Shown in pieces: positions 6,872-16,304 of a DNA stretch of 64,000 nt. The stretch lies in contig JADJQA010000029.1 of the NCBI GenBank assembly GCA_016712985.1, positions 7,821 through 71,820 on the forward strand. Direction: 5' to 3'. How positions within the stretch are numbered: position 1 is the first letter of the stretch; the number at the start of each line of letters is the position of its first letter. Source of the stretch: Sulfuritalea sp. (GTDB lineage Bacteria > Pseudomonadota > Gammaproteobacteria > Burkholderiales > Rhodocyclaceae). The translations under genes and the position numbers were made by a program. The notes under the pieces are model-generated. The model made no database searches. It was not told the origin of the DNA and saw only the letters and a list, made by a program, of their open reading frames with translations.

Positions 6872-9541
6872 ATGGCAGGCGCGACGGTTCCCGGGGCGTT
6901 CCCGAACTACCTGCAACTGCGCGAGCGGGGCTGGCTGCCGGCGCGCCTCTGGCCGGTGTTGCGGGTCGCTTCGGTCGCCGCCGCGGTCGCCACCGTGGCC
7001 CTGCTGGTCCTCGTTCCCGACCTCGGTCTGAAGTTCTGCTGGGGTCTCGCGGTGCCGGTCCTGCCGGCGCTGTTCTTCGTCGCCCCGGGCCTGTGGCGCA
7101 ACGTCTGCCCGCTTGCGGCGCTAAACCAGCTTCCGCGTACGGCCGGGTTCACGCGCGCCGGGCGCCCGCCGGAATGGCTGTTGCGGCACGGCTACCTCGT
7201 GGCCGTCGGCGGCCTGCTCGTGGCCGTGAGCGCGCGCAAATGGCTGTTCAACGACAGTGCCACGGCGACCGCCGCACTGATCGTCGCGGCGATGCTGCTG
7301 GCCTTTACGGGCGGTGTCCTCTTTCGCGGCAAGAGCGGCTGGTGCAGCCTGGTCTGCCCGGTCCTGCCGGTCGAGCGGCTCTACAACGAGACCCCCTTCG
7401 TGCGCGTCGCCAATCGTCACTGCGACCCCTGTGTCGGCTGCACGAAGAACTGCTACGACTTCAATCCTCTCGCCGCGAACCTCTCCGACGCGTACGACGA
7501 CGACGCGACCTGGGCGGGTTACCGGCGGCTGCTCGCGGCGATCTTTCCGGGCTTCCTGATCGCGTACTTCGGCCTGTCCGAACCGACCGCGATCGGCCTT
7601 GGTGCGTGGCACCTCGCGTTCGCGCTGCATCTTGCCGCTAGCGCCGGCATCTTTTTCGCTGTCGCGACGCTCGTGCGGATGCCGCCGGGGCGTCTTCCGG
7701 CGATCTTCGCGGTGGTCGCGCTGAACATTTTCTATTGGTACGTGACGCCGCTCTGGCTTGCGAACCTCGCGACGCTCGTGGGCGTCGTGGCGCCGTCCTG
7801 GCTTGCGTGGCTGCTGCGCGCCGGGCTGCTCGCGGCGTCGGTGCTCTGGCTTTGGCGTGGTGTCCGCAAGGAACGCGCCTTCGTCGGCCGCCTGGCGGAA
7901 GGCGAGGGGTCGCGGCTGACGGCCGGCGCGACGGCCGCTCTCGGTCGCGCCGCGGCGGGCGGGCAGGAGGTGGTGTTCCAGCCACAGGATCGCCGCGTCG
8001 CGGTCGAGGCCGGGCGCAGCCTGCTCGAGATTGCCGAGGCGAACCGCCTGCCGCTCGAAGCCGGTTGCCGGATGGGCATGTGCGGCGCCGACCCGGTGCT
8101 GATCGTCGCGGGCATGGAGCACCTGCCGCCGCGCGGCGACGACGAGAACGCGACGCTGGCGCGCATCGGTCTGGCAGGGAACCCCCAGGCGCGGCTCGCG
8201 TGCATGTGCCGGGTGCGCGGCCCGGTGACGGTGTCGCTGGCGCCGGGCTCGGCCACCGGCGGCGCGGCCGCCCCGGCGGCTGCGGACGCCGGGGCAGCCG
8301 CGCCGCGTTCAACCACCGCGCGCGCGGATGCAACGGTACGCGCACTGGTCGTCGTCGGCAACGGCATTGCCGGAGTCACGGCCGCCGACCACGCGCGGCG
8401 CCTGCATCCGGACTGCGAGATCCACCTGGTCGGCGCCGAGCGCCACCCGCTTTACAACCGGATGGCGATTACGCGGCTGATCTATGGCCGTTCGGCGATG
8501 GCGGGCCTTGCGCTGAACCCCGAGTCGTGGTGCGAGGAACGGCGCATCACGGCCTGGCTCAACACGTCGGTGCATGCTGTCGCGCCGACGTCGCGCACGC
8601 TGGTGCTCGGCACCGGCGAGACGCTCGCCTACGACCGCCTCGTCCTTGCCACCGGCGCGACCTGCCTGATTCCGCCAATTCCAGGGTTTGGCATCGCCGG
8701 CAGTTACGGCTTGCGCGACGCCGACGAGGCGATGGCGATCCGCGAGTTCGTGCAGAAGAAGGCGTGCCGGCGGGCAGTGGTCGCCGGCGGCGGCCTGCTT
8801 GGGCTCGAGACGGCGTACGCGCTGCACAAGCTCGGATTGCGCGTCACCGTGCTCGAGCGCGGGCCTTGGCTGCTGCGCCGGCAACTTGACGCGCGCGCGG
8901 CGGCGCTGCTCGCCTCCTACCTGCACGGGCTCGGCATCGAAATCCTGTTCCAGACCGAGGTTGCCGCGCTGGTCTGCGACGACCGGGTGCGGGTCGCGAC
9001 GCTGAAGTCCGGCGAAGACCTCGCCTGCGAAGTCTTCGTGGTCTGCGCCGGCATCGTGCCGCAGGTTGAGCTGGCGTGTCGGCTTGGCCTCGCGGTCGGA
9101 CGCGGGATTCGCGTCGATTCGCGGATGGCGACGCGCGACGCGGCGATCTTCGCGGCCGGCGACTGCGCCGAATTCGATGGCGAAATCCCGGGCTTGTGGC
9201 CGACTGCGGTGGAGCAGGGACGGGTAGCCGGAGCGAACGCGGTTGGCGGTGACGAGATCTACGTGCCACAAGCGCCCTGCACGGCGCTGAAGGTTGCCGG
9301 CATCGACGTCGCCTCGTTCGGCCGGATCGACGCCGGCGAGGGCGAAACCGAGGTCGTCCGCGAGGACGAGGCGACGCGGCGCTACCGCAAGTTCGTACTG
9401 CGCGAAGGTCGCCTCGCCGGCGCGATCCTGATCGGCTGCCCGGAATGGTCGCTCGGCGTGCAACGGGCCTTGAAGGGCGGACGCGATCTAGGCGCGCTTG
9501 CCGGGCAGCTCGCGGGGGACGATCCGGCCGTGTTCGGCTGA
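6872..9541 (+). CDS. Membrane FeS / ferredoxin / FAD-NAD(P)H oxidoreductase fusion protein
   Basis: This is an 889-residue multidomain protein. Residues 1-330 are membrane-embedded, with NosR/NapH-like cysteines: C79, C158-x3-C162 (WCSLVCP) and a [4Fe-4S] set C184-x2-C187-x2-C190-x3-C194. Residues 370-455 are a plant-type ferredoxin-like domain with C399-x4-C404 (GCRMGMCGADP) and C444-x-C446. Residues 490-889 form an FAD/NAD(P)H disulfide-reductase fold (VVVGNGIAGVTAADHA about 491; VVAGGGLLGLETAYAL about 637; FAAGDCAEF about 760), close to NirB and rubredoxin reductases. It should pass electrons between NAD(P)H and a membrane or soluble FeS partner. The start is fixed by the gap after the cNMP gene. 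The substrate is unknown. Confidence 0.82.
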   Translation: MAGATVPGAFPNYLQLRERGWLPARLWPVLRVASVAAAVATVALLVLVPDLGLKFCWGLAVPVLPALFFVAPGLWRNVCPLAALNQLPRTAGFTRAGRPPEWLLRHGYLVAVGGLLVAVSARKWLFNDSATATAALIVAAMLLAFTGGVLFRGKSGWCSLVCPVLPVERLYNETPFVRVANRHCDPCVGCTKNCYDFNPLAANLSDAYDDDATWAGYRRLLAAIFPGFLIAYFGLSEPTAIGLGAWHLAFALHLAASAGIFFAVATLVRMPPGRLPAIFAVVALNIFYWYVTPLWLANLATLVGVVAPSWLAWLLRAGLLAASVLWLWRGVRKERAFVGRLAEGEGSRLTAGATAALGRAAAGGQEVVFQPQDRRVAVEAGRSLLEIAEANRLPLEAGCRMGMCGADPVLIVAGMEHLPPRGDDENATLARIGLAGNPQARLACMCRVRGPVTVSLAPGSATGGAAAPAAADAGAAAPRSTTARADATVRALVVVGNGIAGVTAADHARRLHPDCEIHLVGAERHPLYNRMAITRLIYGRSAMAGLALNPESWCEERRITAWLNTSVHAVAPTSRTLVLGTGETLAYDRLVLATGATCLIPPIPGFGIAGSYGLRDADEAMAIREFVQKKACRRAVVAGGGLLGLETAYALHKLGLRVTVLERGPWLLRRQLDARAAALLASYLHGLGIEILFQTEVAALVCDDRVRVATLKSGEDLACEVFVVCAGIVPQVELACRLGLAVGRGIRVDSRMATRDAAIFAAGDCAEFDGEIPGLWPTAVEQGRVAGANAVGGDEIYVPQAPCTALKVAGIDVASFGRIDAGEGETEVVREDEATRRYRKFVLREGRLAGAILIGCPEWSLGVQRALKGGRDLGALAGQLAGDDPAVFG

Positions 9542-9606
9542 GGCTCCACCCGGTTCCTCCGGGCGATTCGGCCGCAGCAGACGAGGCGGAGCCAGGACTC
9601 GTTCCG

Positions 9607-10596
9607 TTAGCTGATCTCGTTCGACAGCGGCTGCCCGTTGGCGAACTCGGTGACGCTGTTGATCGTCGTTTCGCAGATGGTGCTGATTGCCTCCTCGGTG
9701 AAAAACGCCTGATGTCCGGTGACAATGACGTTCGGGAAGGAAAGCAGGCGCTGGAAGATGTCGTCGGATATGACCGTGCTCGACAGATCGCGGAAGAACA
9801 GATCGGCTTCCTGCTCGTATACGTCGATCGCCAGCCCGCCCAGTTGCCCGCTCTTCAGCGCTTCGATGGCGGCTTCGGTGTCGATCAGTCCGCCGCGGCT
9901 GGTATTGATCAGCAAGGCGCCACGCTTGGTCCGGGCCAGCGTGACTTTATTGACGATGTGGTGGGTTTCCGGCGTCAGCGGGCAGTGCAGGGAGATGATG
10001 TCCGCCCTGGCGCCGATCTCCCCAGGTTCGGCGTAGCGGGCGCCGAGCGCTTCAAATTCGGGCGCGGGGTATTTGTCATGGCCAATCACTTCGCAACCGA
10101 AGCCCAGCATGATGCGGGCAAAGACGCGCCCGATCTTGCCGGTGCCCACCACCGCGACGGTCTTCCCGTGCAGATCGAAACCCATCAGGCCGTCGAGCGA
10201 GAAGTTGGAATCGCGCGTCCGGTTGTAGGCCCGGTGGATCTTGCGGTTGATCGCCTGCAGCAGCGCCACGGCATGCTCGGCCACCGAATACGGCGAATAG
10301 GTGACCACCCGCACCACCTTGAGGCCGAATCGCGCCGCTGCCTGCATGTCCACGTTGTTGAAGCCGGTGCAGCGCAAGGCCACCAGCCGCGTGCCGCCGC
10401 TTGCCAGCGCCTCGATCACGGCGGCATCGGCGGTGTCATTGACGAAGATGCAGACTGCATCATGCCCGGCGGCCAGCGCGACGCTTTCCAGGTCCAGCGG
10501 CGCGTCGAAATAGCGAAGTTGATGGCCGGCGCCGGCATTGGCGGCGTCGAGGAATTCCCGGTCATAGCGCTTGGCGCTGAATACGGCGATTTTCAT
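9607..10596 (-). CDS. ldhA: Fermentative D-lactate dehydrogenase (2-hydroxyacid dehydrogenase family)
   Basis: The 329-residue enzyme reduces pyruvate to D-lactate with NADH in the cytoplasm. The sequence follows LdhA closely: LRCTGFNNVD supplies the substrate-binding Arg, the nucleotide fold is KTVAVVGTGKIGRVFARI, RGGLIDTEA and AIDVYEQEADLFFRD follow, and the catalytic His lies in VTGHQAFFT. The length is normal for the family. The gene lies 85 nt downstream of an AspT-like exchanger on the same strand, so it is probably the second gene of a leftward operon; a GGAGC site precedes the ATG. Confidence 0.92.
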   Translation of the reverse strand: MKIAVFSAKRYDREFLDAANAGAGHQLRYFDAPLDLESVALAAGHDAVCIFVNDTADAAVIEALASGGTRLVALRCTGFNNVDMQAAARFGLKVVRVVTYSPYSVAEHAVALLQAINRKIHRAYNRTRDSNFSLDGLMGFDLHGKTVAVVGTGKIGRVFARIMLGFGCEVIGHDKYPAPEFEALGARYAEPGEIGARADIISLHCPLTPETHHIVNKVTLARTKRGALLINTSRGGLIDTEAAIEALKSGQLGGLAIDVYEQEADLFFRDLSSTVISDDIFQRLLSFPNVIVTGHQAFFTEEAISTICETTINSVTEFANGQPLSNEIS

Positions 10597-10681
10597 CAGA
10601 TATGCTCCAAATAAAGTGGGACTGATTCGATGGGGTTCATGGCGCAGCAGCTTGTCGTCGTTTGTCGTAGCGCATTGGACA

Positions 10682-12274
10682 TCAACTACCCAACAGGACC
10701 GCGGCGATCTGCACGAACAGGATCTTGACGATGGTCATCGACGGAAAAATCATCGCATAACCGACATCCGGCCGATCGGTCGGCGCAATGCGAGAGGCAA
10801 ACGCCAGGATCGCCGGGTTGCCCGTGGCCCCGCAAATCACCCCGAGGGCCATGTCGAATGGCAGACGGAAAACCCAAAGGCTGAAGAATGCGGTGATCAA
10901 CACCAGCGCCAGCAAGATGAGCGCACCGTAGAGCAGGAAGGTGATGCCTGTGGTGCTTACGGTGGCAAAGAATTTCGGGCCGGAAGCCAGGCCGACCTGA
11001 GCCAGAAAGATGGTCAGCCCGAAATTTCTCAGCACCAGGTTCGCCGACAGGGGCATGGTCCACACCAGGGGGCCGGAGCGCCGGATTTTTCCGAGATACA
11101 GGGCGAGCAGCAGCAAGCCGGCGAGGCCCAGGGTCAGTTTGCCCAGTCCGGGGACCGGCAGCGGGATCAGCCCGATCAGCAGGCCGAGGGCGGCGCCGAT
11201 GCCGATCGAGATGTAGCTGAAATCGGCCGTGCCCTTGATCGAGTCGCCGAAGAAGGCGCGCATGGTCTTGATGGCTTCGCGCTTGACCAGCAAGCCGACG
11301 CGGTCGCCGACTTCCAGGATCAGGTCGGAAGCCGGCAGCAGATCACTGTCGCCGCGGCGGACATGGACGATCGAACACGTCACGCCGGCAGGGAACTCAA
11401 GGTCACCGATGGCGCAGCCGACGACGCTGTGTTTCGAGGCGAAAACCCGGACATAGTCCAGATCCTGGCGATCGCTGGCGATGCGCCCCGGCTGGAGTTC
11501 GCCGAACAGCGCGACCGATTGCTGCAACGCTGCCAGGTCAGTGGCCGTTGCCAGCAGCACATCGTCGGCTTTGAGTACCAGGTTGTCGGATGGCAGTCGA
11601 TTGTGCCCGCCACGACGCACGGCGGCGATGACGACGCCGGGGGGCAGCCTGGCGACGAGTTCCGGAAAGCGCACGCCAAGGAAGGCGGTATTGCGCAGGG
11701 CGATTTCCGCTGTCTCGATCTGCTGTGCGGCCGGCTGTTCGATCTTCGGCTTGAGCCAGGCGTTGAGCGCATAGATGCAGAGGATCGGCCCGGCGACGCC
11801 AAACGGGTAAGCCACGCTATAGCCGACCGCCGCACCTTCGCTCTTGAGCGCCGCAATGATGGCCTGCAAGGTGGCGGTGCTGGTTCCCGATCCGGCAAAC
11901 AGGCCAAGCGTCTGATCGACCTGGATTCCGGCCATGGGCACCAGCGCGAGGGAGACGCCACCGGCGCCGATGACGCCCAGAGTCGCGGCCGCGTTGGCCT
12001 TGAGCCCCTCCCTGCTCGTCAGGCCACGGAAGAACTGGGCGCCGTACTGGATGCCGACGCCGTAAAGGAAGAGCAGCAGCCCGAGGGTGCCCAGCAGCGC
12101 CGGCGGCGCCGCCTTGGGGGCGAAGCCGCCGATGGCCAGACCGACGAAGAGCACGGCGCCGGAACCCAGGGAAAAGCCCTTGATGTTGATCTCACCCACC
12201 AGATAACCCAGCGCAATCGTCAGGAAAAGGGCAAACAGCGGCTGGGTTTGAAGCAGTGTCCTGATTTCTTCCAT
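10682..12274 (-). CDS. Aspartate-alanine exchanger (AspT/YbjL-type) membrane transporter
   Basis: This 530-residue protein has the two-times-five helix layout of the AAEx family: an N-terminal hydrophobic block (ALFLTIALGYLVGEINIKG), a central cytoplasmic region with two TrkA-C-like (RCK_C) domains around residues 190-350, and a second hydrophobic block ending near residue 530 (GATGNPAILAFASRIAPTD, the conserved GxxGxP-type helix). The ATG at 12274 is used; an in-frame ATG three codons upstream is possible. Family members exchange aspartate/alanine or other acids. Co-orientation with ldhA suggests a role in organic-acid exchange during fermentation, which is inference. Confidence 0.83.
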   Translation of the reverse strand: MEEIRTLLQTQPLFALFLTIALGYLVGEINIKGFSLGSGAVLFVGLAIGGFAPKAAPPALLGTLGLLLFLYGVGIQYGAQFFRGLTSREGLKANAAATLGVIGAGGVSLALVPMAGIQVDQTLGLFAGSGTSTATLQAIIAALKSEGAAVGYSVAYPFGVAGPILCIYALNAWLKPKIEQPAAQQIETAEIALRNTAFLGVRFPELVARLPPGVVIAAVRRGGHNRLPSDNLVLKADDVLLATATDLAALQQSVALFGELQPGRIASDRQDLDYVRVFASKHSVVGCAIGDLEFPAGVTCSIVHVRRGDSDLLPASDLILEVGDRVGLLVKREAIKTMRAFFGDSIKGTADFSYISIGIGAALGLLIGLIPLPVPGLGKLTLGLAGLLLLALYLGKIRRSGPLVWTMPLSANLVLRNFGLTIFLAQVGLASGPKFFATVSTTGITFLLYGALILLALVLITAFFSLWVFRLPFDMALGVICGATGNPAILAFASRIAPTDRPDVGYAMIFPSMTIVKILFVQIAAVLLGS

Positions 12275-12283
12275 GAGGCTCAT

Positions 12284-12630
12284 TCCAGTGGATTGGTTAC
12301 AAAAGCATCTTCTTGCCGACTGTGGCCATTCCGACGGGCAAAAAGCCACCCGGCCAGAATGGCTGGAAACTGATCAGAAACCTGACCTTGAGCTTGTCTC
12401 ATATTCGCGCAAGTGTTCGGCCAAAACCGTCTGTACGGCTGGATTGCTTATACACGATTGCATGGTGATTGAGTCTTGGCCAGGAGAACGGCACCGGCCA
12501 GCAGAAACAGTCCGACAGACGATTTTTAGACATTTTCATTGCTGCTCTATAGACTTTGGGCATGGCGGCAATCATGCGCAAGCCGTCGTCAAAGTCGGCC
12601 TCACCGGCAAACTCATCGTCATCACCGTTT
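12284..12630. other. Gap of about 350 bases without a supported gene
   Basis: No reading frame here has recognisable homology. It contains one copy of a 32-bp direct repeat (12477-12508). On the plus strand the last codons before 12640 (VVKVGLTGKLIVITVY) resemble the end of a DUF4258-type toxin, the usual partner of YgiT-type antitoxins. The upstream part is not convincing, so at most a decayed toxin is present. Confidence 0.4.
12477..12508 (+). repeat. Direct repeat copy A
   Basis: This 32-nt stretch matches 13381-13412 at 29 of 32 positions in the same orientation. Read on the minus strand both copies encode FLLAGAVLLA. The pair brackets about 870 bp holding the YgiT-like gene and a truncated membrane-protein gene. 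Confidence 0.6.
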
Positions 12631-12882
12631 ATGTCCTCTGATCATTTCTGCGCTCACTGCGGCAGTTCGGCAGTCCAGATCAAGTACGTCACCCGCAGCT
12701 TTGGCAAGGCTGCGGCCTTATTGGTCATCGAAGCCATCCCGATGTACTCCTGCCCGAACTGCGGCGAGTCTTATTTTTCTGCTCAGACTCTGCATGAAAT
12801 CGAGCGCATCAAAGTACTCCGCAAGTCTGTTGCCGTAAGCCGCCCGATTCCGGTTGCCGCTTTTCAGCCTGCAGTAGGCTAA
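12631..12882 (+). CDS. YgiT-type zinc-finger protein (MqsA-like antitoxin N-domain)
   Basis: The 83-residue protein has two CxxC pairs, FCAHCGSS near the N-terminus and YSCPNCGESYF in the middle, with a spacing typical of YgiT/MqsA zinc-binding domains. No C-terminal helix-turn-helix is present, so it would bind a toxin but not DNA. Its expected upstream toxin is absent or decayed. The start at 12631 has only a weak ribosome site; an in-frame start at 12556 is possible. Confidence 0.65.
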   Translation: MSSDHFCAHCGSSAVQIKYVTRSFGKAAALLVIEAIPMYSCPNCGESYFSAQTLHEIERIKVLRKSVAVSRPIPVAAFQPAVG

Positions 12883-12944
12883 GGAAACGCTCAATCGGAG
12901 CACGGACGTTCGGCACTTCAAGTCTGGATTGGTGACACTGCGAT

Positions 12945-13214
12945 TCAATTGTCGAGGTTCGCGCCGGCCACTCTGATCAGTGTTTGCAGCAGCCGGGAGA
13001 TGCGGAAAAGCAGTCCGCCCCAGACCAGAAACCACCACCACCAGCGCAGCGCCAGGAAGATGAAGAGGGGGTTGCTCACGTACCGGACCGCAGCGCCGGC
13101 CCACGACAGTTCGACCTGGCCGCTGACCAGGGCTCCTTCCCAACTCGAACCGGCGATCGAGATGACCAGGCCCACGACGACGCCTGAATGGAGGATATGG
13201 TCCGGACGTGTCAT
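12945..13214 (-). pseudogene. Truncated hypothetical membrane protein
   Basis: Ninety codons from the ATG at 13214 (MTRPDHILHSGVVVGLVISI) include two hydrophobic helices and a Trp-rich stretch (FIFLALRWWWWFLVWG, then FRISRL). This resembles the middle of a longer conserved proteobacterial membrane protein in which this motif is followed by a histidine/aspartate-rich segment. Here the frame ends shortly after the motif, so the gene is a remnant. Function unknown. Confidence 0.45.
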
Positions 13215-13351
13215 TTGCGTTTTTGCGACACCACCAGCCTCGGGTGATGAATAGGCCGTGGTCGAATTGCCTTGCCGTCCCGCCAGCGCCGACTTTTTCA
13301 TGCGTGATGCCGAGGTGCCAAATCGCTGTCGGTTTGCGACATTCACAGCGG

Positions 13352-13939
13352 TCATTCCCGCCCGCTTACCGGCTGAACCCTGGCAAGGAGAACGGCGCCT
13401 GCCAGCAGAAACTTGGGAACCTCTCGGTCCTGCCGCCAGTTGCTGACAGTGTTCCAGAGGCGACGGTACGGATGTGTTGTTTCGTTCTTGCGGTCGCCGG
13501 TTTCATCCGCCGGCAACCCCCGCGTGGAAGCAATGCCCAGGATCAGCAGAAACCCCGCAGTGACCCAGAATGCGTTGGCGAAATAGACTTCGTTGCCGGC
13601 GACGATGCCCGATCGGATGAACGGCAGGCAAAGCAGGAAGCAGGCGATGCCGCCGAGGTAACTCAGTCTCCAGGCCAAACCGGAAACACGCGCCGAGTTT
13701 TCTGGCGTGGAAATCCTGGGCAGATAGGAGTTGTAGAGTGCCGTTGCGAGTAAATATGTGACTTGGGCGACAATGAAAAGCAGCATGCCGGCCGCGATGT
13801 CGCCCTGACCGAGCCAGCTCATCAGGGCAGTCGCCATCACGCAAACCAGGGTTGCCGCGCCCAGCATCAGGCGCCGCTGGCCGCTGGCGTCGGCGACGGC
13901 ACCGAGCCATGGACTCATCAGTCCGGACGGCAAGGCCAA
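13352..13939 (-). pseudogene. Internal fragment of a UMF1/Atg22-type MFS transporter
   Basis: Codons from about 13929 to 13395 encode helices 2 to 6 of a major facilitator of the UMF1 family: SPWLGAVADASGQRRLMLGA with the loop 2-3 motif, YNSYLPRISTPENSARVSG, then YRRLWNTVSNWRQDREVPKF. The first helix is missing where it abuts the FadL fragment. The second half is missing where it runs into repeat copy B, after KFLLA. Neither end matches a natural terminus, so it is not functional. Confidence 0.75.
13381..13412 (+). repeat. Direct repeat copy B
   Basis: It matches copy A (12477-12508) at 29 of 32 positions and coincides with the point where MFS homology breaks off. It may mark a recombination junction. 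Confidence 0.6.
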
Positions 13940-14903
13940 CTACGAACTCGATGGCGCCGGACTTCTCCCCGACGGCAATCCTGACAACGCCATCGGCTGG
14001 CTACCCGGCGCGAGCGCCTTCTACAGCCACAGCATCAACGATCGCCTCAAGGTAGGCATTGCGGCTTACGGCAATTTCGGTCTGGCGCTGGATTTCGGTA
14101 ATGACTGGGCAGGCAAAAACCTGGCCGCCAAGGCGGCACTCATGGCGCTGACCTTCCAGCCAAGTATTGCCTACCGCATCAACGAGCATTGGTCGTTGGG
14201 CGCAGGCGTGACCGCCAGCTACGGATTCATGAAAATCGAACGCGTTGCCATTGGCGGAGGTGATCGAGATGAGGACGGTGACTGGGCCTATGGCGCCCGT
14301 CTCGGAGTCATGTACGAACCCTCTCCATCTACCCGCTTCGGCCTGGTGTGGAACAGCAAGACCGAATACAACTTCGACGTCGACGGTACTGTGCGGGGAA
14401 TTCTTCCTGGCGTGACTCATAGTTTGCCAATCTCCGCCGAGGTCCCCGCCCCGCAGCACATCATGGCCAGCGCCTACCATCGGCTGAATGACCGCTGGAC
14501 CGTGATGGGTAACCTCGGCTGGCAGGACTGGAGCGAGTTCGGCAACACGACGCTCGAGGTCAATGGCGGGACGACGACCAGCAGGATGCAAGTGCAGGAC
14601 ACCTGGCATGTGGCTTTCGGTGCTCAGTACTCATACAACGCCACTACCAGGGTGAATGCCGGTATCGCCTACGACACCAGTTTCTACAAGCACCAGAACC
14701 AGACGTCGTTTGCCTTGCCGGGTGGGGAAACCTGGCGCCTGGGGACCGGGGTGCAATACACCCTGTCGCCACAGTCGGAACTCGGCCTAGCCCTCGAGTA
14801 TGCGCATGCTAAGGGAAGTTCTGATCCGAGTCGCCTGGTCCGTGGCGCATACGACAAGGTGGAGATGCTCTTCATGTCGGTACACTGCTCGCAGCGGTTC
14901 TAG
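13929..14903 (+). pseudogene. 5'-truncated FadL/OmpP1-type outer-membrane porin
   Basis: An open frame of about 324 codons from 13929 matches the C-terminal three quarters of FadL-family long-chain fatty-acid/hydrocarbon porins: GASAFYSHSINDRLKVGIAA, LTFQPSIAYRINEHWSLGAG, WGV-type beta strands to the end (GWQDWSEFGNTT, then YDTSFYKHQNQT). The signal peptide, hatch region and start codon are missing. The frame emerges directly from the opposing MFS fragment at about 13930. The first internal ATG is at 14142. It cannot be exported as it stands. Confidence 0.78.
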
Positions 14904-15014
14904 GGCAAGTAATCATCCCCGTTTCGCCGACCGCTTTGGCCGAAGAGCACGGAGTTGTCAGAGCCTCATGGTCGGTCGCTTGCCGTTTAGTGACAGCGTG
15001 TTTCAAATGCTTTG

Positions 15015-15037
15015 AAGGCCGCGCCAATTGGCCTTTT
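15015..15037 (+). terminator. Possible terminator after the porin fragment
   Basis: AAGGCC at 15015-15020 and GGCCTT at 15030-15035 can form a short hairpin followed by TT. The stem is only 6 bp and the T-run short. The rest of the roughly 310-base gap (14904-15214) shows nothing beyond a possible TATAGT box near 15154. Confidence 0.35.
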
Positions 15038-15214
15038 GCAGCATGATAGTCCGATCAGCAGGCAAATTCGGCGCCCGCCCATTCCGATGCGGAGTCCATC
15101 GTCCGTGCTGTTGCGATTTGTTGCCGTGGCGCCTTTCGGCCGCACGGCGCTGTTATAGTAGAAGGAAATTGGGTGGCAATAGCGCGGCAATTGCATGAAA
15201 AAAAGGGTTTGGCA

Positions 15215-16237
15215 ATGGGACTTCTGGGATGGCTGCGGCGGGAATCCGATGCCTCGGGCGAGGCGGCGGTTGCGCCATCGCTCCTTGCCGAGGCCACCGA
15301 CCTGGCCGTCCAACTGACCAATCCGCGCCTGACGCTGGTCAGCCGCTACCGGCAGCGCCTGGCTCCTGCCGTCGCGACATCGATCCGCTTCCTGCGGGAC
15401 CAGATCCCGCTGCTGCCCGCGATCCGTGAAGCGACCCGCGCTGCCTGGTCCTCCGACCCGACCATCCACGCCCTGTTCGCCACCGCCGACGACCTGCCGA
15501 AGATCTTCAGCCGCTCGAACGAGCTGCGCGACTTCTTCAACAACAATCCCCTGCTGCAAGAGGCCCACGCGGTACTCGGGATGCAGATGACGCAGCAGAG
15601 GGTCATGGGAATGGCCATCGAGGGCGACGTCGTGCGCCGCGATGTTCCACAGACCAACGTGTTTTTCTCCGACCACCGGATCCGCTTCTTCGGCACGAGC
15701 GAGCTGGAACTGCGGCGCGTGGTGGGAACGCGCGTCTTCGAGGCATTCGCCCTGATCGCGCTTGCACGCATCTCCGACGCCCAGAAGCGGGTCAAGGACC
15801 TGAAGCTCAACCGTCAATTGCTGAAGACCCGGCTCAAGGTTCTGGACCGCGAAGGCGTTGGCCTGACGGGCCTGGCCAGCAACGCGCCCAGCCAGCACGC
15901 GCTGAGCAAGCTGCAGAACCGGCTGGAGGACAACGAACGGGAACTGAACAGCATCGCGATCAGTACCGACGCGCTCGATCGCGAGCTGGAGATTCTTTGC
16001 GAGGTTCTGGCCTCACCCGCGGAGTCGATCCGCTTCTCGGCTCTGCGCCTCTGTCTCACGCCCCTGAATGTGCTGGCCGAGGGCGAAGCCGCCGGGCAGG
16101 GCAGGGAAATCGAGGCCGGCTTGCTCCGGGTTGCCGCCGACCCGCCGATCGAACGCGCCTTCGCCCTGGTCCGCTTCCCGCGCGCCGAGCTGCTGCGCGG
16201 CGGCATGCGCTTCGATGAAGCCGCGAGGCTGTTGTAA
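15215..16237 (+). CDS. Conserved hypothetical coiled-coil protein
   Basis: The 340-residue soluble protein (MGLLGWLRRESDASGEA start) has no recognised domain. The middle is a long predicted coiled coil (DAQKRVKDLKLNRQLLKTRL, then SKLQNRLEDNERELNSI), and the N-terminal part contains a conserved-looking block (NNPLLQEAHAVLGMQMTQQR). The ATG at 15215 is preferred over an in-frame GTG at 15173 because AAGGG precedes it. Its size and form resemble uncharacterised betaproteobacterial genes. A small hypothetical gene follows in the same direction, 67 nt downstream. Function unknown. Confidence 0.65.
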   Translation: MGLLGWLRRESDASGEAAVAPSLLAEATDLAVQLTNPRLTLVSRYRQRLAPAVATSIRFLRDQIPLLPAIREATRAAWSSDPTIHALFATADDLPKIFSRSNELRDFFNNNPLLQEAHAVLGMQMTQQRVMGMAIEGDVVRRDVPQTNVFFSDHRIRFFGTSELELRRVVGTRVFEAFALIALARISDAQKRVKDLKLNRQLLKTRLKVLDREGVGLTGLASNAPSQHALSKLQNRLEDNERELNSIAISTDALDRELEILCEVLASPAESIRFSALRLCLTPLNVLAEGEAAGQGREIEAGLLRVAADPPIERAFALVRFPRAELLRGGMRFDEAARLL

Positions 16238-16304
16238 TTGAACCGGGACCGAACACCAAGCCCGGACAGGTTTCGTATTCCATCTCAAGAGAAAGGACTC
16301 ACCC

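Noticed and set aside
10571..12373. 600-codon plus-strand frame over the AspT-like gene
   Set aside because: Low-complexity Gln/Arg/Asp-rich translation opposite a clear membrane protein; a shadow frame.
12399..12581. 60-codon minus-strand frame with a hydrophobic stretch
   Set aside because: It overlaps direct repeat copy A and has no ribosome site or homology.
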